A program made the translations under genes and the position numbers. Under the pieces are notes generated by a model that saw only the letters and a list, made by a program, of their open reading frames with translations, was not told where the DNA came from and did not search any database. A stretch of DNA of 64,000 bases from Gnetum montanum (lineage: Eukaryota > Streptophyta > Gnetopsida > Gnetales > Gnetaceae), in contig MNCI01026491.1 in the NCBI GenBank assembly GCA_015680685.1, positions 308,685-372,684 on the forward strand. The letters run 5' to 3'. Position 1 is the first letter of the stretch. Each line of letters begins with the position of its first letter. Positions 34,556 through 46,450 of this stretch are shown piece after piece.

Positions 34556-34690
34556 ATCAAGATTTAATTATTTTTGAAAATTTAATTACAATGTGCAATT
34601 ATGGAAGTAGAAAATTTAGAAGACATGGAATGCCACTACTCTAAAATTTAGACATTTTCTATGGTACTTGATCAATTAAGGTTTATCTAT

Positions 34691-34752
34691 TGGATAAATG
34701 TATCTTTCCTATTGATTAATTTTCTATGCAATAGGAAAGATACATTTATCCA
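34691..34752. repeat. perfect 24-bp inverted repeat with 14-bp spacer
   Basis: The left arm (34691-34714, beginning TGGATAAATGTATC) is the exact reverse complement of the right arm (34729-34752, ending GATACATTTATCCA). The 14-base spacer starts ATTAATTTTC. All 24 pairs match, in DNA that is otherwise heavily mutated. Confidence 0.95.
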
Positions 34753-36780
34753 TTATTTTTTTACTTATCCCTTTGTTCATAGCTCTCGGACTTGGTGTAG
34801 CAAGTATTTAGATTATTTTCAACCAAGATTAGATTAAGTTTTATTTGGTGAAAATTTTCAACTTCAAGAATTTCTACTTCATAGTTAGTGTTACTTTCAT
34901 CTTGTTATTCATTATGTCATTTAGAAGTTTCTATGTAATGTGGTTTTTCATAGAGATTCTCTAGTTCCTTTGGTAGTTCAAGGTGACATCATTCAACAAC
35001 TGATATTTTAGCTAAATTCCCAAATACTTTTTTTGCAGTTTTCCTTTTTATTAATAAGAAGACCTTAGTAGGAAGTGAAAACCCATTTGGGCACTTCTAA
35101 ATGAGGGAAATCTATGACCTTTTCCTACACTAGAGGGTAGGTTTTTCAAGGTTAGTTACAAGATGAAAATCTTAAAAAGCATCCCAAAACTATTGGGTCT
35201 TTTCTTTTTGTTGTTTTGGAATTTCTCCTTTTCTTCTTTGCTTTTGTACTTTATTTTTAATATATTTAATTTTTGGGGTATGACACTCCACCATTTTCAG
35301 CCATGAAAACTTAGGCATACAACCTTTTTCATTGTATGACATTCAATTAGGATCATCCACCAATCTTACTGGTGTAGAGCTAGAAACATACAAATCATTT
35401 TTTGCATTCAAATTTTATATAGAATTCAATTTAACTTACCATTTTCAGCCATAGAAATTTAGGCATTTGATGAATTATGAAATTTAGTTCAGATTAACCC
35501 ATGGATCTTATCCAATGAGGTCATGTAACATGCAAACCCTTAGATTTACAAACTTATCATCATTATTATATTTGATTTAGAATAATGCATGGTCTTAATC
35601 TTACACTCAAAAAGCTTTAGAATTTATAAATTGTTTTTGGCATTCAGATTTTATACTAGTTGTTGGAACATGATGGTGAGATTTTATATAAATTCAATCT
35701 TATTGACCATTTTTAGCTAACATGGCATTCAATTTAACCAATCATCTAAGGCATGCAACTTGCAAAATGCTTTTTTTTTAATTTCAAATTTTATCTTATA
35801 AAGTAGTAAACATAAAGAGAATTAGAACTTTCACTTTTATTTTTGTTATAAAAATATACACCATATTCTTCCATTTAACATATTTACCTATTTAAGTTTT
35901 CATAGTTAATAATTGGTCAGTCCATTATAATTATTCACCTCTTATGTAAGTTTCTTTCTAATAAATAAAACTTAAATGTGATAGTTTTAATTTAAGGCTA
36001 TTTGGATTTAAGGCTTATAATGAGTAAGAGAGTGTGAGAAATAATGATAAAGAAATGAAGGACTTCTAGCTCTATTTCCCTCTTCCTAGTACCATAGAAG
36101 ATGCATGTCTTGATTATGATTTTTCTCCTATTATGGTTCCATATAAAATCATAGCTTAGTATTTTGATTTCTCTATTTGGTTGTGTAATGTTTAATATTT
36201 CACTAATCACCTAGCATAATAGTGGTACTAGACCATTATGTACATTTGGTGTTTATTTATAGCTAGAGATTTTTTGCAATTTTTTAAATAATTTTTGCTT
36301 GTTGCCATAAAGTTTAGTTGCAATTTCCTCTAAATAGAGAAAGCACTCAAATTTGAAAAACTAAATAAAGAAAATTATCCCATGTGAAAAAGCATGATGG
36401 AAGATTTAGATCTTTCTCTTCATAAAAAATAGTGTATATTGTAGGAGTTGATGATGATGAATGAAGTTATTAGATTGTAATATTGTAGATACTCTATTGG
36501 CCATTGCTACCCAAGTGAGAAGAAATCACAAAGTACATAGAAAAGAATGGTTTGACAATTAATGTTGGAAAGCTCAAATGACTCTTAAATAGCAAACCAC
36601 TCTTGAAGCAATTTGAGCGTACAAAATTTTGATTTGCAACAAGAAGAGAATGTTTCTTTGTGATAAACATGTAAGATTATTATATTTGATTAAAAGAGAA
36701 TCATGAAGTTTTTGGAAATTTTTTTTGTTACAAGTAGAGAATAAAATATTATTTCCCATTTGATGAGCTTAAACTCTCTA
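34753..36780. other. AT-rich DNA, no gene recognised
   Basis: There is no supported open frame. Loosely repeated blocks are described separately. A GGGGTATGACA at about 35276 resembles some gypsy LTR ends, but no partner LTR or primer site is present. Confidence 0.4.
35285..35770 (+). repeat. degenerate repeated block
   Basis: CCATTTTCAGCCAT(A/G)(G)AAA followed by TTAGGCAT occurs at about 35290 and about 35442, and a worn version CCATTTTTAGCTAACATGGC at about 35708. The preceding TTTGCATTCAAATTTTATAT (about 35402) is echoed by TTTGGCATTCAGATTTTATA (about 35636). This is likely an old tandem or element remnant of unknown type. Confidence 0.45.
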
Positions 36781-38690
36781 TAAAGACTTATGTACAAAGA
36801 AAATAGAAGTAGAGCTGGTGCATAATTTCAATTTTTATTTGCATTTATCATTAGAGGAGACTTTAGTAGGAATAAGCAAAATAACATCAAATAAAGCTAT
36901 GGATGCCCAATGTTTATATTCAAAGATGCTAAAGTGGGGAGGTCTACTAGTATGAAAAGTAGTTTGGAAGTAGCTTAATCATGCATTAGAATTTGGGCTT
37001 GAAATAAAATGGTGCATTAGTAGAGTAGTTCTTTTATTCAAAAAAAATAGAAAAATATGATTTAAATAATTATAGAATTATTATCATCAATAACATCTTT
37101 GGGAAAATCTTGGATACTAGTATTGAAGAGAAGTTTAGAAAATGGATAGAAGAAAGAAAGATACGTGCCATCTCACAAGTAGGTTTCAGGCAAAGTCATT
37201 CTACTTTGGATCAACTGCTTACTCTTAAGCATCTCATCGATCAAGCTAAAGGTCCAAGTAACTAGGTGTTCATTTGGTTTGTTGACTTTTCCAGAGATTA
37301 CGTTTTCTTGGAATTCCATTAGATTTATTATTGGAAATTCAAATCCTTTATAAGAAGGTATATGTGCAGCTACATGATAGTATTTGAAATGATAATTCCA
37401 TAATACATAGCACTATTAGTGATAAGTGGGATGTCCTATTTCCCCAAATCTATTTGGAATTTCTATTGATGAATTGAAGGCATGGATGTAGAAGATTAAT
37501 AACAAATATTCATTTTTTGTAGAAAACTTTCCTGTCAACATTCTACTATTTGTAGATGATGTTGCATTGATCTCCAAATCAGTTGAAGGTTTACAATGTA
37601 TGTTGCAAATGTTAGAAAATTTTTGTTCATATTTAGAATGCAAATGTTCAAAAAACCAAAGTTATGCCTTGTAGAGTTCGAGATAGGAATTTCAATTTTC
37701 TAGTTGGAAATGCAATAGTTAAATGGTTCCACATATAAATATCTAGGCCTTGAATATTCTAATAATTATAGATGGGATAAATGCATCTCTCAAAGAGTTT
37801 TAGGTGGTATGAAAGCTATGTTTGAACTTAGAATCATATGCAAGAAAGAAAATATTTTATCATGGGAAACACACACGGAGTTGTTTTGCACTATTGTCAT
37901 TCCTAAAGTCCTTTATGGATGTGTAGTTTGGGGTGCTAACATTGTAAGTAAACATTGAAAAAAGCCTAGAAAATGTGCAAAAATGTTTTTTTTATTGGAA
38001 GAGTTTAAGGTAAAGCCACAAACACAATACAATATTGTGCTTCCGGAAGCTGATTTGATGTCCTTAGAAATTGAAGTTATCTATCAATTTGTGGCTTATA
38101 CACATCATGTACTCTATAACAATGATAATAAATTTTTCAAAAAATTTTGTATGCATCCCAATACAAAGGATGGTTTTAGCGTAGAAAGATGTGGCTTAGA
38201 AAATGGAATATTCCATAAACTATTTTACATTGTAACCCTAAAGAATGTCAAAGAATTACTGAAAGAATTACTCTGCAAAAATTATGGAATGGTATTGAAG
38301 GAGTGAAAAAAATTATATTTTGATAATATGAAAGGAGATATCTCTACATAGGACACTTACCTGATAGTTAATATTCCTTTATAGTTATGCATTCAAATTA
38401 GTAGAGCATAGCTAGGATCTTACTATTTTAGAATTGAGACAGGCAGATGGTACAACATTCCATAGGAAGAAAGAATTTTTTGATTTCATGATAGCAATAA
38501 AATTGAAGAAGAAAATCATATTTTATTCCAATGCTAGCATATGAAGGAAATTCGAAGATAATGAAGTATCACAGTTGATAACTTTGCTAAGTTATTTAAG
38601 ATACAACCAAGAACACTCGAAAACTTTCTAAATGATATATTTAAAGCTCATGCATTGTATATTTCATCTATGTAATAGATCCTCTTGGGT
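36781..38690 (+). pseudogene. LINE-2: non-LTR retrotransposon ORF2, decayed
   Basis: Blocks in order: a KWGGLLV-type pre-RT block (about 36930), NNIFGKILDTSIEEKF (about 37090-37135), RAISQVGFRQSHSTLDQLLT (about 37170-37225), the catalytic LLFVDDVALISKS (about 37543-37580), MLQMLENF (about 37600), KTKVMP (about 37655), a GLEYSNNYRWDKCIS block (about 37748-37790), FCTIVIPKVLYGCVVWGANI (about 37885-37945), and a longer open piece at 37983-38306 with NIVLPEADLMSLEIEVIYQF. The end has TGRWYNIP and EEENHILFQC (about 38440-38540), a Cys/His finger. The VDD catalytic residues survive but the frame shifts repeatedly. It belongs with LINE-1. Confidence 0.75.
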
Positions 38691-39143
38691 ATTTATGGAT
38701 AAATTAAAATTTAGTTTCAGTTTTAGATCATAAATGTTTAGCAACTATTTGAACTTTCACACATCAAACTTTGTTTGATATTTGAAAATGTAAGTTATTA
38801 CTAAAGCTTTGGCAAAAATTGAAAAAATTTGATTGAGAAACCCCTTTATGCAAATAAGCTACATATAATAAAGAAGTTATTTTTATAGAAAATGAAAGAA
38901 GATATGCCAATTCAAAAATATGTAATTGAATTAATTTGATCACTCTAAAGATGCGTTTTTTTAAATTGCATTTTGTTGAAAAATTATTGTCTACTATTTT
39001 TGAATTCTTTACCCTTCTATTGAAAAAATTTTGTAACTATTATTATAAATAATATGATTGATAAATTTAAAATGCAAGATATTGGTGCATTATTATTAAA
39101 TCATCATCACCATCTTTGTGCCTATTTTCACATCTATGATAGG
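38691..39143. other. AT-rich spacer, nothing recognised
   Basis: It lies between the end of LINE-2 and the LTR of element E. No feature is supported. Confidence 0.4.
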
Positions 39144-40020
39144 TGATGAGAAGATAGGTATTGCAACAAGTCATGAGTGCACACATACAACTAGATTGTA
39201 ATTTGTGAATGGATAATGTAAGTATGCTAGAAGTTGATAATTGGTTTGTGATCATTGTCTTTCTACTTTGAGTTAGTGAAGTTTAAGTGTATGGTTTAAA
39301 TATAATGAGGAATGTGATATATTGATGTTATGGGCTCCATTTACTTCTAAGTGCAAACATAATGAGAGATGAGAGTAAAATATAAATCTAAATAATAATA
39401 GAAATGTAAATATATTCTAGCCTATGGCGATGAACAACTATTCATGGCTTGCCAAACACATCTTGGACTCATGTAACTATTACTAGGTTACCAAGTATTA
39501 TGTTAGTGGATGAACTAAGCAATAACACTACTAGGATTATCAAATGATTATAGTTATATGCTCAAAACTAGTCGTACTCATTCTGCCTTATTAATGGACA
39601 TGAAAAAGTAAAGTACTTGAGAAATGTAAAGGATTAAACTAAAGTAAACATGAAAATTACATAAAGTAAAGAAAATAGCTAAGTAAAACAAAGAAACTAA
39701 GTGGATGCTACAACGATGGTAAACAATATTGATTTTATTTCTATTCATGAACTATGCCCACATACAATCCACTCGAATAAAGATTTCATTCAACTATTCA
39801 AAACCATACTACAGGCATTCACTCTATCACTAAGTGTAAAATATGAAAACAAACTACAAGAGTTTCCCTAAGACTATAATGAAAATTTTTTGTTGGGATG
39901 ACTAAGTGTTGGTATTTATAACAATGAACAAGACCCGCTACATTACATCAATGATGATGTACGTAGAGCTGCAATGTTGTAGATACGATATTGTGACCTA
40001 TTACAAAAAAGGTTTTATCA
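39144..40020 (-). repeat. 3' LTR of element E, minus strand
   Basis: On the minus strand it starts TGATAAAACC after ATCGTGGTGTTA and ends TACCTATCTTCTCATCA, against TACCTCGCCACTCATCA in A1. The reverse TATTTATA is at 39913-39920. Shared landmarks are CTCTTGTAGTTT, GAAATCTTTATTCGAG and AAACCATACAC, in family order. The length of 877 bp fits. It is the most diverged LTR of the set. Confidence 0.8.
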
Positions 40021-40255
40021 TAACACCACGATTGACTAGAAACTCATCCTTAAGTTAAAACAAAAGGAGGATGAAGTTCCTTACAAAATTGGGAGGTATC
40101 CTCTAACTTTGACATACTAATTATATACATGACTACTTGACTCTAAATGCTGCATTGTGGTTTGAGTGGTGATTTACAAAATTTTCATGCATAGCATGAT
40201 GGAAATAATTAATAATAAATAAAACAAAAAAAAATGAAAGAGCTCGATGTAGTCT

Positions 40256-41471
40256 TTAAGTTCCTAGTGGTAGAGGCTCCTCCATTGACTTCTTTCCTTT
40301 GTCATTAGGCTTCTATAATTGGTAATGGTTAAGAAGTACCCAAAGCTTCTCTTCCTCTGACTTGGGATCATGTACCATCTAGAAAAATTTTATTATGTTT
40401 GATGGTGTTGGTACTTTGCATGCACATGGTAACTATGGAAACCTCTTATTGGCTTCCACATATTAGGATGCAAATTTCCTTCTTTCTTCTTCAAATGCCC
40501 TAGCCATCTTTCTTAGTTCCTGGTAGTTAGTCATTCTACATGCCAAGTTTGTTGCTATGTCTTTCTGAACTTGGTAGTTGGATTTTACTATTTCAAGTTT
40601 AGAGTTTGGCACATGTAGTTTTTGTTGGGCATCTTTTCTCTTTGCAAACTCCTCCTCAGATAATGCATACACGACAACTACTTGTTACTTCAGCTCATTT
40701 CTTGGTCTTCCTTTTGTTAACATAGCTAGATTAGCATACCAAAGGTTTGCTAACCTAATGTGCTCTATGAGATCTTCAATTTGTGGTCTTTTTTCTTTAG
40801 TTCAGCCTTGTAGAAATGGGCTAGGCTTCCTAGAATCAGCTACTAATCAGGTGTTTGTGTTGTAATTAAATTGATCTTGGTCTTGGTCATATGGAATTCT
40901 TTTTCGTTGATTTGCTTCTACATCTCCACCTAGTCTTTGAAGTGTTCTTTAAGATATTCATGTTTCTTAGCCTCATTCTATCATGCATTAATTTCAATTT
41001 TTGATTTTTAACAAATAGCACAAACTTCTTCCATTGATAGGGTTCGATTTTCTTTGGCCAACTTATTCATGTCCTAGTTGACTCTGATGAATTGTTCTCT
41101 AAATTGATAAATGATTTCTTTAAGAACAATTTTCTACTTCTTAATTTATATCAACCTTGTATTATATGTAGCAAGTTTTCCATTTTCTTCTTTTAAGGCA
41201 GTTATGGCTTTGGCATATGCATACATTTGTGCTTTTACCACTGATATATATTCCACATAGCCTTCTCTTTCTCCATTTCTACTTGAATATTCCTTGCTAT
41301 GAGCTACCTCACTTGTTCTATTCTAAATTCATCTAGTTGGTCTAGTGCTATGTACTATGTAAGGTCTCTTCTTTTTTCTTTTAAAGCTATTAACTTAGCT
41401 TGCAACCTTTGCACTTCATTTTCTACATGCTCTACCCTTGTCTCTACCATAACTAGCTTCCCCTTTGTTGT
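40256..41471 (-). pseudogene. accessory ORF of E, C-terminal part (coiled coil)
   Basis: The strand is rich in Glu, Lys, Gln and Ala, with heptad-like stretches such as YALSEEEFAKRKDAQQKLHV and NYQELRKMARAFEEERRKF (40672-40463), and KAITALKEENGKLA near 41200. It ends KGKKSMEEPLPLGT and a stop, matching the end of the A1 accessory ORF (KGKTPMEEPPPPGTT). Many stops are present. A long coiled coil and no membrane segment argue against a simple envelope protein. It continues the part at 48507-50026 across the A4 insertion. Confidence 0.65.
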
Positions 41472-42237
41472 TGATGAGTCGCGATATCGCAACTTGCCTG
41501 AATTTCTATAAATAAGAGGTGGCTTTCCTTGTTCTAGGCAGTTAGACTTAGACCCTTAGCTAAACTCTTGCAATTTTACCATTCTAGATTTAGAATAATT
41601 TCCATGTGCCCGCAATAGGAGTCTTAAAGTGAACGAATCTTTATTCGAGTAAATTGTACCTGAGCACACATTTGTGTACGGTAATAAAGATGAACTTTAT
41701 GATGAACCTTGCATCATGTGTATTAAGCTAAATAGTAATCAATTATTGTTGAATGCTTAAATGCTTTCCTAGTTCATTAATCTCTCTCTCAACCCTTGAC
41801 TCTACTAGTTAAGTACACTCAGTACGACCGCTTTGAGCATGTGTGTAGCGCTTGGTAACCTAGTAACGAGTAGCGTTTGGTAATCCAAGTAGCGTTGCAC
41901 TCATTCAAGATGTGTGCGGCAAGTGGGAACAGATACTGGTGTTAGGAAAATTAGAACTTAGTTAGTGAATAGTTAATGAAAGTTAGTCACTTAGTTCTCC
42001 TTACCTTCCCCTATTAACATAAGACCTTAGAAAGATAAAAGTTATAAAAATCATTTACCTCAAGCTTACTTAACCATACAACCATGACAATACAAGTAAG
42101 TTTGGGAAGACAATGATTAATTAACCCTGAGTGTTCTATTAGGGCACGTAAGCACTTAGTCCTTGGAGTTCAACCAGATCACGCGTGAAACGCTCGTATT
42201 CGTATGGTTGAGTGTAGGGGTACCTCGCCACTCATCA
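41472..42237 (+). repeat. 5' LTR of A4
   Basis: The 766-bp LTR runs from TGATGAGTCGCG to CGCCACTCATCA. Only one clear GATATC palindrome (GCGATATCGC) remains. TATAAATA is at 41507-41514, only 36 bases in. AATAAAGATG lies near 41683. Confidence 0.9.
41507..41514 (+). promoter_or_regulatory. TATA box of A4 5' LTR
   Basis: TATAAATA, with AAGAGG just downstream as in all family-A LTRs. U3 upstream of it is very short. Confidence 0.6.
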
Positions 42238-42238
42238 T

Positions 42239-42255
42239 TGGCACTATTGCCGAGG
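42239..42255 (+). other. tRNA-Asp-type primer binding site of A4
   Basis: TGGCACTATTGCCGAGG differs from TGGCGCCGTTGCCGGGG at four sites, all transitions. There is a one-base gap from the LTR end, as in A2. Confidence 0.8.
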
Positions 42256-42382
42256 ACTTAGTTTTTGTGCGCTATGTAGAACATAGGAAATCATCCATAT
42301 CATTGTAATGTTAGAACAAACCCTTAGGGTTGATCAAAGGAAAGATAAGACAATGGTAAGTTACACACTGAACAAGATGAAA

Positions 42383-44880
42383 ATGTCTTCTTCTTTGCAC
42401 AAGAGCACTTCATCGCCTAGGACTAATACAAGAGATAGTTGGCAGCATAACACACGCAATCAAGATCCGCTAGTTCCTCAATAGTTTCAAGTAGTATATA
42501 CTCATCATGATGAGTATGCACCCAACTTTACCTTTATTCTCCATCAAGATGAACAACTGCATTGGAGAGACTTGGAGGGTAACATAGTGTTGCCTCCAGA
42601 CCGATCAGTCCCCAACATGCTCCTTCATGCTCTCACACGAATAGGCATGCCACTTTTATACGCAAAATATGTTGCATGTGATTATGAAACAAGGGACTAT
42701 CATCCCACATAAGCGCAACATCAACAGGACTTGCGACAGGAGAGTTACCACACATCCTTGAAGGGTAAATGGCCCCATAATGCTCCGCACGTTTTAAGCG
42801 AAATTGGGGATGATGAACCAGTTTCAACAGGTTTCCCACCAAATGATGTTCCCCCTCCTAACAATGGTTAGGAGGTGGTGTATTAGAACCTCCACTCTGT
42901 AGTTCACAGCCCTAGTTCTAATCCCCATGAACACGAAGTGTTCAATGAGGGAACACAAACACACGATAAGGGCGGACGTTCTAATCATAATCACGATCAA
43001 GGCCAAGGCCACCAAAGAGAAGGTAGAAAACATCATCATGGTGATGGTTCTCCTTCTTCTTCACTTTCATCATCACATTCATCCTCTCCTTCAGTGTCCG
43101 AACACAATAATAAGAAACCTAATCATGAGGATAAAGGAAAACAGAGTGAAAAACATCAACGAGATAGTCGAGAACGAGGACGAGGGAACTTTAGGGAATC
43201 ACGGCATAGAAGAAGGGAGAGTAGGGAACCACGTAGACATCACAGACGCTATGAACGAGATGACCATGAAGAACCCCTACTCGCAACCAGAAGCATGTTG
43301 GATATAACTGAGGTCGTAAGAGCTCCAACAAGGCACCAAAAGGATAGTAGGATCAAGAGGTTAGACATTAACAATATCCCAAGATTTGAAGGGGGACATA
43401 ATGCTAATCCTAAAAATCATTTACAAGAATTCCATGATGCATGTGCCTTGCAAAACATAGAAAATGAATGGCAAAAATTAAAGTTGTTCCCAAGGACACT
43501 AGTGAAGAAAGTGAAAAGCTAGTACCGGTCCTTAGAATCGGAATCCATTCGGAGGTGGAGTACAATGTTAGAACTGTTTAATGATAAGTATCAAACGTAC
43601 TCCTCGGTGTCTAACATACAAAAGCAAATCCAAGGATGGTAGCAAGGAAATCATGAACCATTGGATGCTTCCATGGGCTGCTATTATGCACTGCTTCATC
43701 GTTGTCCTAGCCATGGTTATTTGCAGCGGGATCAACTACGCCATCTCATGGATGGACTTAGGTATGAAACAAGGAGGATCCTTGGAACGTATGCCAAGGG
43801 AGATTATTAGAGGTTAGGTCTCATCAAGTTCATAGATTGCTAGAGCAAGTAGCCAAGGAAGAAGAGGAGCTACATAAGAGGGAAAGTGCGAAAGAGTACA
43901 ATCGAGATCCTTCCCTCTAAAAAAGGGGAGTGAGATTCTGTGAGGAGGAGGAAGAGTCATCACTCGAGGAGATGGTGAATAGGAAAAATTTTCCACTCAA
44001 AAAGTTAACAACATAAGTATCAGCAAAGGTAGACCAAATGTGGGACTCCCTGGATAGTAGATTTGAAACTATTCTTAAAATCATAGAGGAGTCTAGGGAG
44101 TGAGGTAGTGACTATGACAAAAAGACAAAGAGAGAAGTGGAAAATGCACGTAAAAAATGTAAGGGTAAAATGGCCATCACTAAAGAGGTTGTGGATTCAG
44201 ATACAAATAATGATGGTGGGTGTGAGATATGCCAATACAACCATCCTAAGGGATGTTGCCCAATAATCTCACATCTACAAGAGTCTCGGGTGTATACAAT
44301 CAACCCATGACTTAACAAATAGCAAGCACCCCTACGATTATTATATCCCCAAGGTAATCCAAGGCAGTTCCACCAACCTTCAATGTATTATCCAAGTGGA
44401 ACTCCACCACAACCTATTGAGCAATACCACCAGTGGCAATACCCACAGTCATGGGGGATGCCACCACTAAGGCAAAAATACCCCTACTGGCAACCAGATC
44501 CATATGGCTACTACGTGTAGCAACCAATCTCTCCACATGACTTTGTTGATCACGTGACACCACAACATCACTACCAAGCTTAGTAGTATTATAGGACTCC
44601 TTCTCCTAGGGGAGACAACCCACAGACATACCATCCTCCAAACCCATATGCAACTTTCACACTAATAGCTCCACTACCACCTACTCCAGCAATGCAAGGA
44701 GAACTCCCCACTCAACTGCAGCAATGCAATGCCATGAGGGCTGTGAATCTTCAACCCGCTACTAGTTCTAACAACCGTATGAAAAGAAGGCCTTTCTTCA
44801 GAACCAACAGTCCAACCAAGCCCTCACAACCACAAGTGGTTAAATCTCTAAATGCCTCTCCATCAAATAAGGTTTCATAG
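42383..44880 (+). pseudogene. gag of A4, lightly broken
   Basis: It starts ATGTCTTCTTCTTTGCAC. The N-terminal domain holds YTHHDEYAPNFTFILHQDEQ and NIVLPPDRSVPNMLLHALTR. A long open segment (42938-43522) encodes a His/Arg/Ser-rich basic stretch (GHQREGRKHHHGDGS, RRRESREPRRHHRRY) and then the capsid core start LDINNIPRFEGGHNANPKNH. Capsid motifs LELFNDKYQTYSSVS and YYALLHRCPSHGY follow, then a zinc knuckle CEICQYNHPKGCCPII (about 44223-44270), a Pro/Tyr/Gln-rich tail and RMKRRPFFRTNSPTKPSQ. Stops occur at 43520, 43640, 43812, 44101 and elsewhere. The basic stretch may bind RNA. It is the best-preserved gag in the window. Confidence 0.8.
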
Positions 44881-44899
44881 CTCCTTTCAAACCAAAAAC

Positions 44900-45510
44900 C
44901 AAGCTCAACACACACGATTATGTTAACACATGACGTTACTGACTGGATTAAGGAGGGCCACCTTCCCAGGAAATTCTCTAAACCTGGAAGCTCTCTAATC
45001 TATCTCCAAGTCGCTGGGAATGAACCATGTAAAGCTCTTCTGGACTCAGGTTCCAGAGTCAACTTAATATCACAAGAGATGTATAAATCCTAGAACCTAC
45101 CTCCATTAAAGAAGAGTAATATTTGCCTAGAGCTGGTCAACCAGTCCATCACTGTTTCCTTGGGACTGGTGGAGGACATCATTACCACTGTCTGTGGGTG
45201 ATCATACCCAGCTAATTTCCTAGTAATATAAGTAAACAATGATAAAGGGGACTTTCCAATAATCATGGGAAGGGCATGGCTAAGTACCATAAATGCATGC
45301 CTAGGAATCCGTAATCTTTCCCTGGAAATATCTAAGGAAAACACTTTTGGAAAGATCAAGAAGAAGAAGGTTCCATGCATCACATATAGTGATATAGGGT
45401 GTGATGGTGTGCAAGAATGTTCAGCATTGTCTGAATGCAACCGGTGTGCACAAGGAATTAACATACCAAAGTGCTTGTATGTAGCAACCACACGACAAGA
45501 AGACACCTAG
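44900..45510 (+). pseudogene. aspartic protease of A4, active-site triad kept
   Basis: The active-site block KALLDSGSRVNLISQEMYKS (about 45031-45090) keeps the catalytic Asp-Ser-Gly. LELVNQSITVSLGLVEDIIT, a broken flap, IIMGRAWLSTINACLGIRNL and a Lys-rich KIKKKKVPCITYSDIGCD follow. Stops at 45091, 45200, 45229 and 45508 disable it. It is homologous to the A2 and A5 proteases. Confidence 0.8.
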
Positions 45511-45513
45511 TGG

Positions 45514-45723
45514 TTGATAGCTAATCAAGAGAGCAACACACCAACGTGCATGGAACTAACTGAGGGAATAACTGGTGCTCACATCGAAAGCATAGATGCA
45601 CTAGAGCAAGAGTGTCACCAACTTCCAAACCTTAACTTGGGAAACATCAATTGGGTGAAGTTGGAAACTCCTAGAAAGTCAGACAAAAATCTTAATAAGA
45701 GATTACTAGTCAATGTGCAATGA
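45514..45723 (+). pseudogene. protease-RT linker fused in frame to the integrase C-terminus
   Basis: This open stretch reads NQESNTPTCMELTEGITGAH, then NLNLGNINWVKLETP, which matches the linker before RT in A2 and A5. It then passes straight into NKRLLVNVQ and a stop, the last residues of integrase (LNKKLLVNI in A2, RRLLVNV in A5). The join near 45690 skips RT, RNase H and nearly all of INT and stays in frame. Confidence 0.75.
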
Positions 45724-46420
45724 GCTAGACCCTTCCATGAACTTGGAATAGCCAATGCACATAATACCTCTGAGAAGGGACAACGCTGCTCACTATTTCA
45801 GATCTCCTCCTTTCAACTCAGTCACAGGGGAGATGGCCACCTCTGCTGATCAATCGAGGCCCTCAAGTCCTTTTTAAGTTTTTTTTTTACACATTTTTTT
45901 TTTACAAATTTCTTTAACATTTCTTGTTTTTTTTTCTTGCAACATCGTTCATACCTTTTCGTTTCTTTGTTTGGCTTGTTGGTGTTGTTAGGTTCATCAC
46001 CTAATAAGTACTCCTAAGGGTGGTATGAACTATATTCTATTGATTGCTAATGTTTGGTTTTTACCTGAGTTATAATGTTGATACTAAGGTATGGTTCTTT
46101 TGATATAATAGGCAATGAGTCCACGTCGTCCATGCATCCATGAATTTCTATGGTCTCTCTTAACTTGGAACTGTACAGTTCCTTTCTTTAAATAATAGAA
46201 CTATCAACAAATTGGTGATTGAGCATTTCTCAAACTGAGGAAGGACTTAAGAACTAAAAGGGGTGTGGATTCAAGGGGATTTGATGCATTTGTGCTTGCC
46301 ATTCTCTTGGGTGCTTGAATGTTTTCTTCTTGGGTTTTCCTTACCATTCTAACATTGCTCCATTATCGGGAAGCTGAGCTAATAAAAATAATAACTCTTT
46401 GCATGGTGTGGTTCTCACGC

Positions 46421-46450
46421 AAAAAAAAAGAAAAAAAAAGAAAAAAAAAG
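46421..46450 (+). repeat. (A9G)3 microsatellite
   Basis: Three perfect AAAAAAAAAG units in the A4 spacer. A2 has only a short A run at the same place (about 21470). Confidence 0.9.

Noticed and set aside
35262-35290. Chromovirus-type LTR end (GGGGTATGACA)
   Set aside because: No iMet primer site follows and no partner LTR exists in the window.
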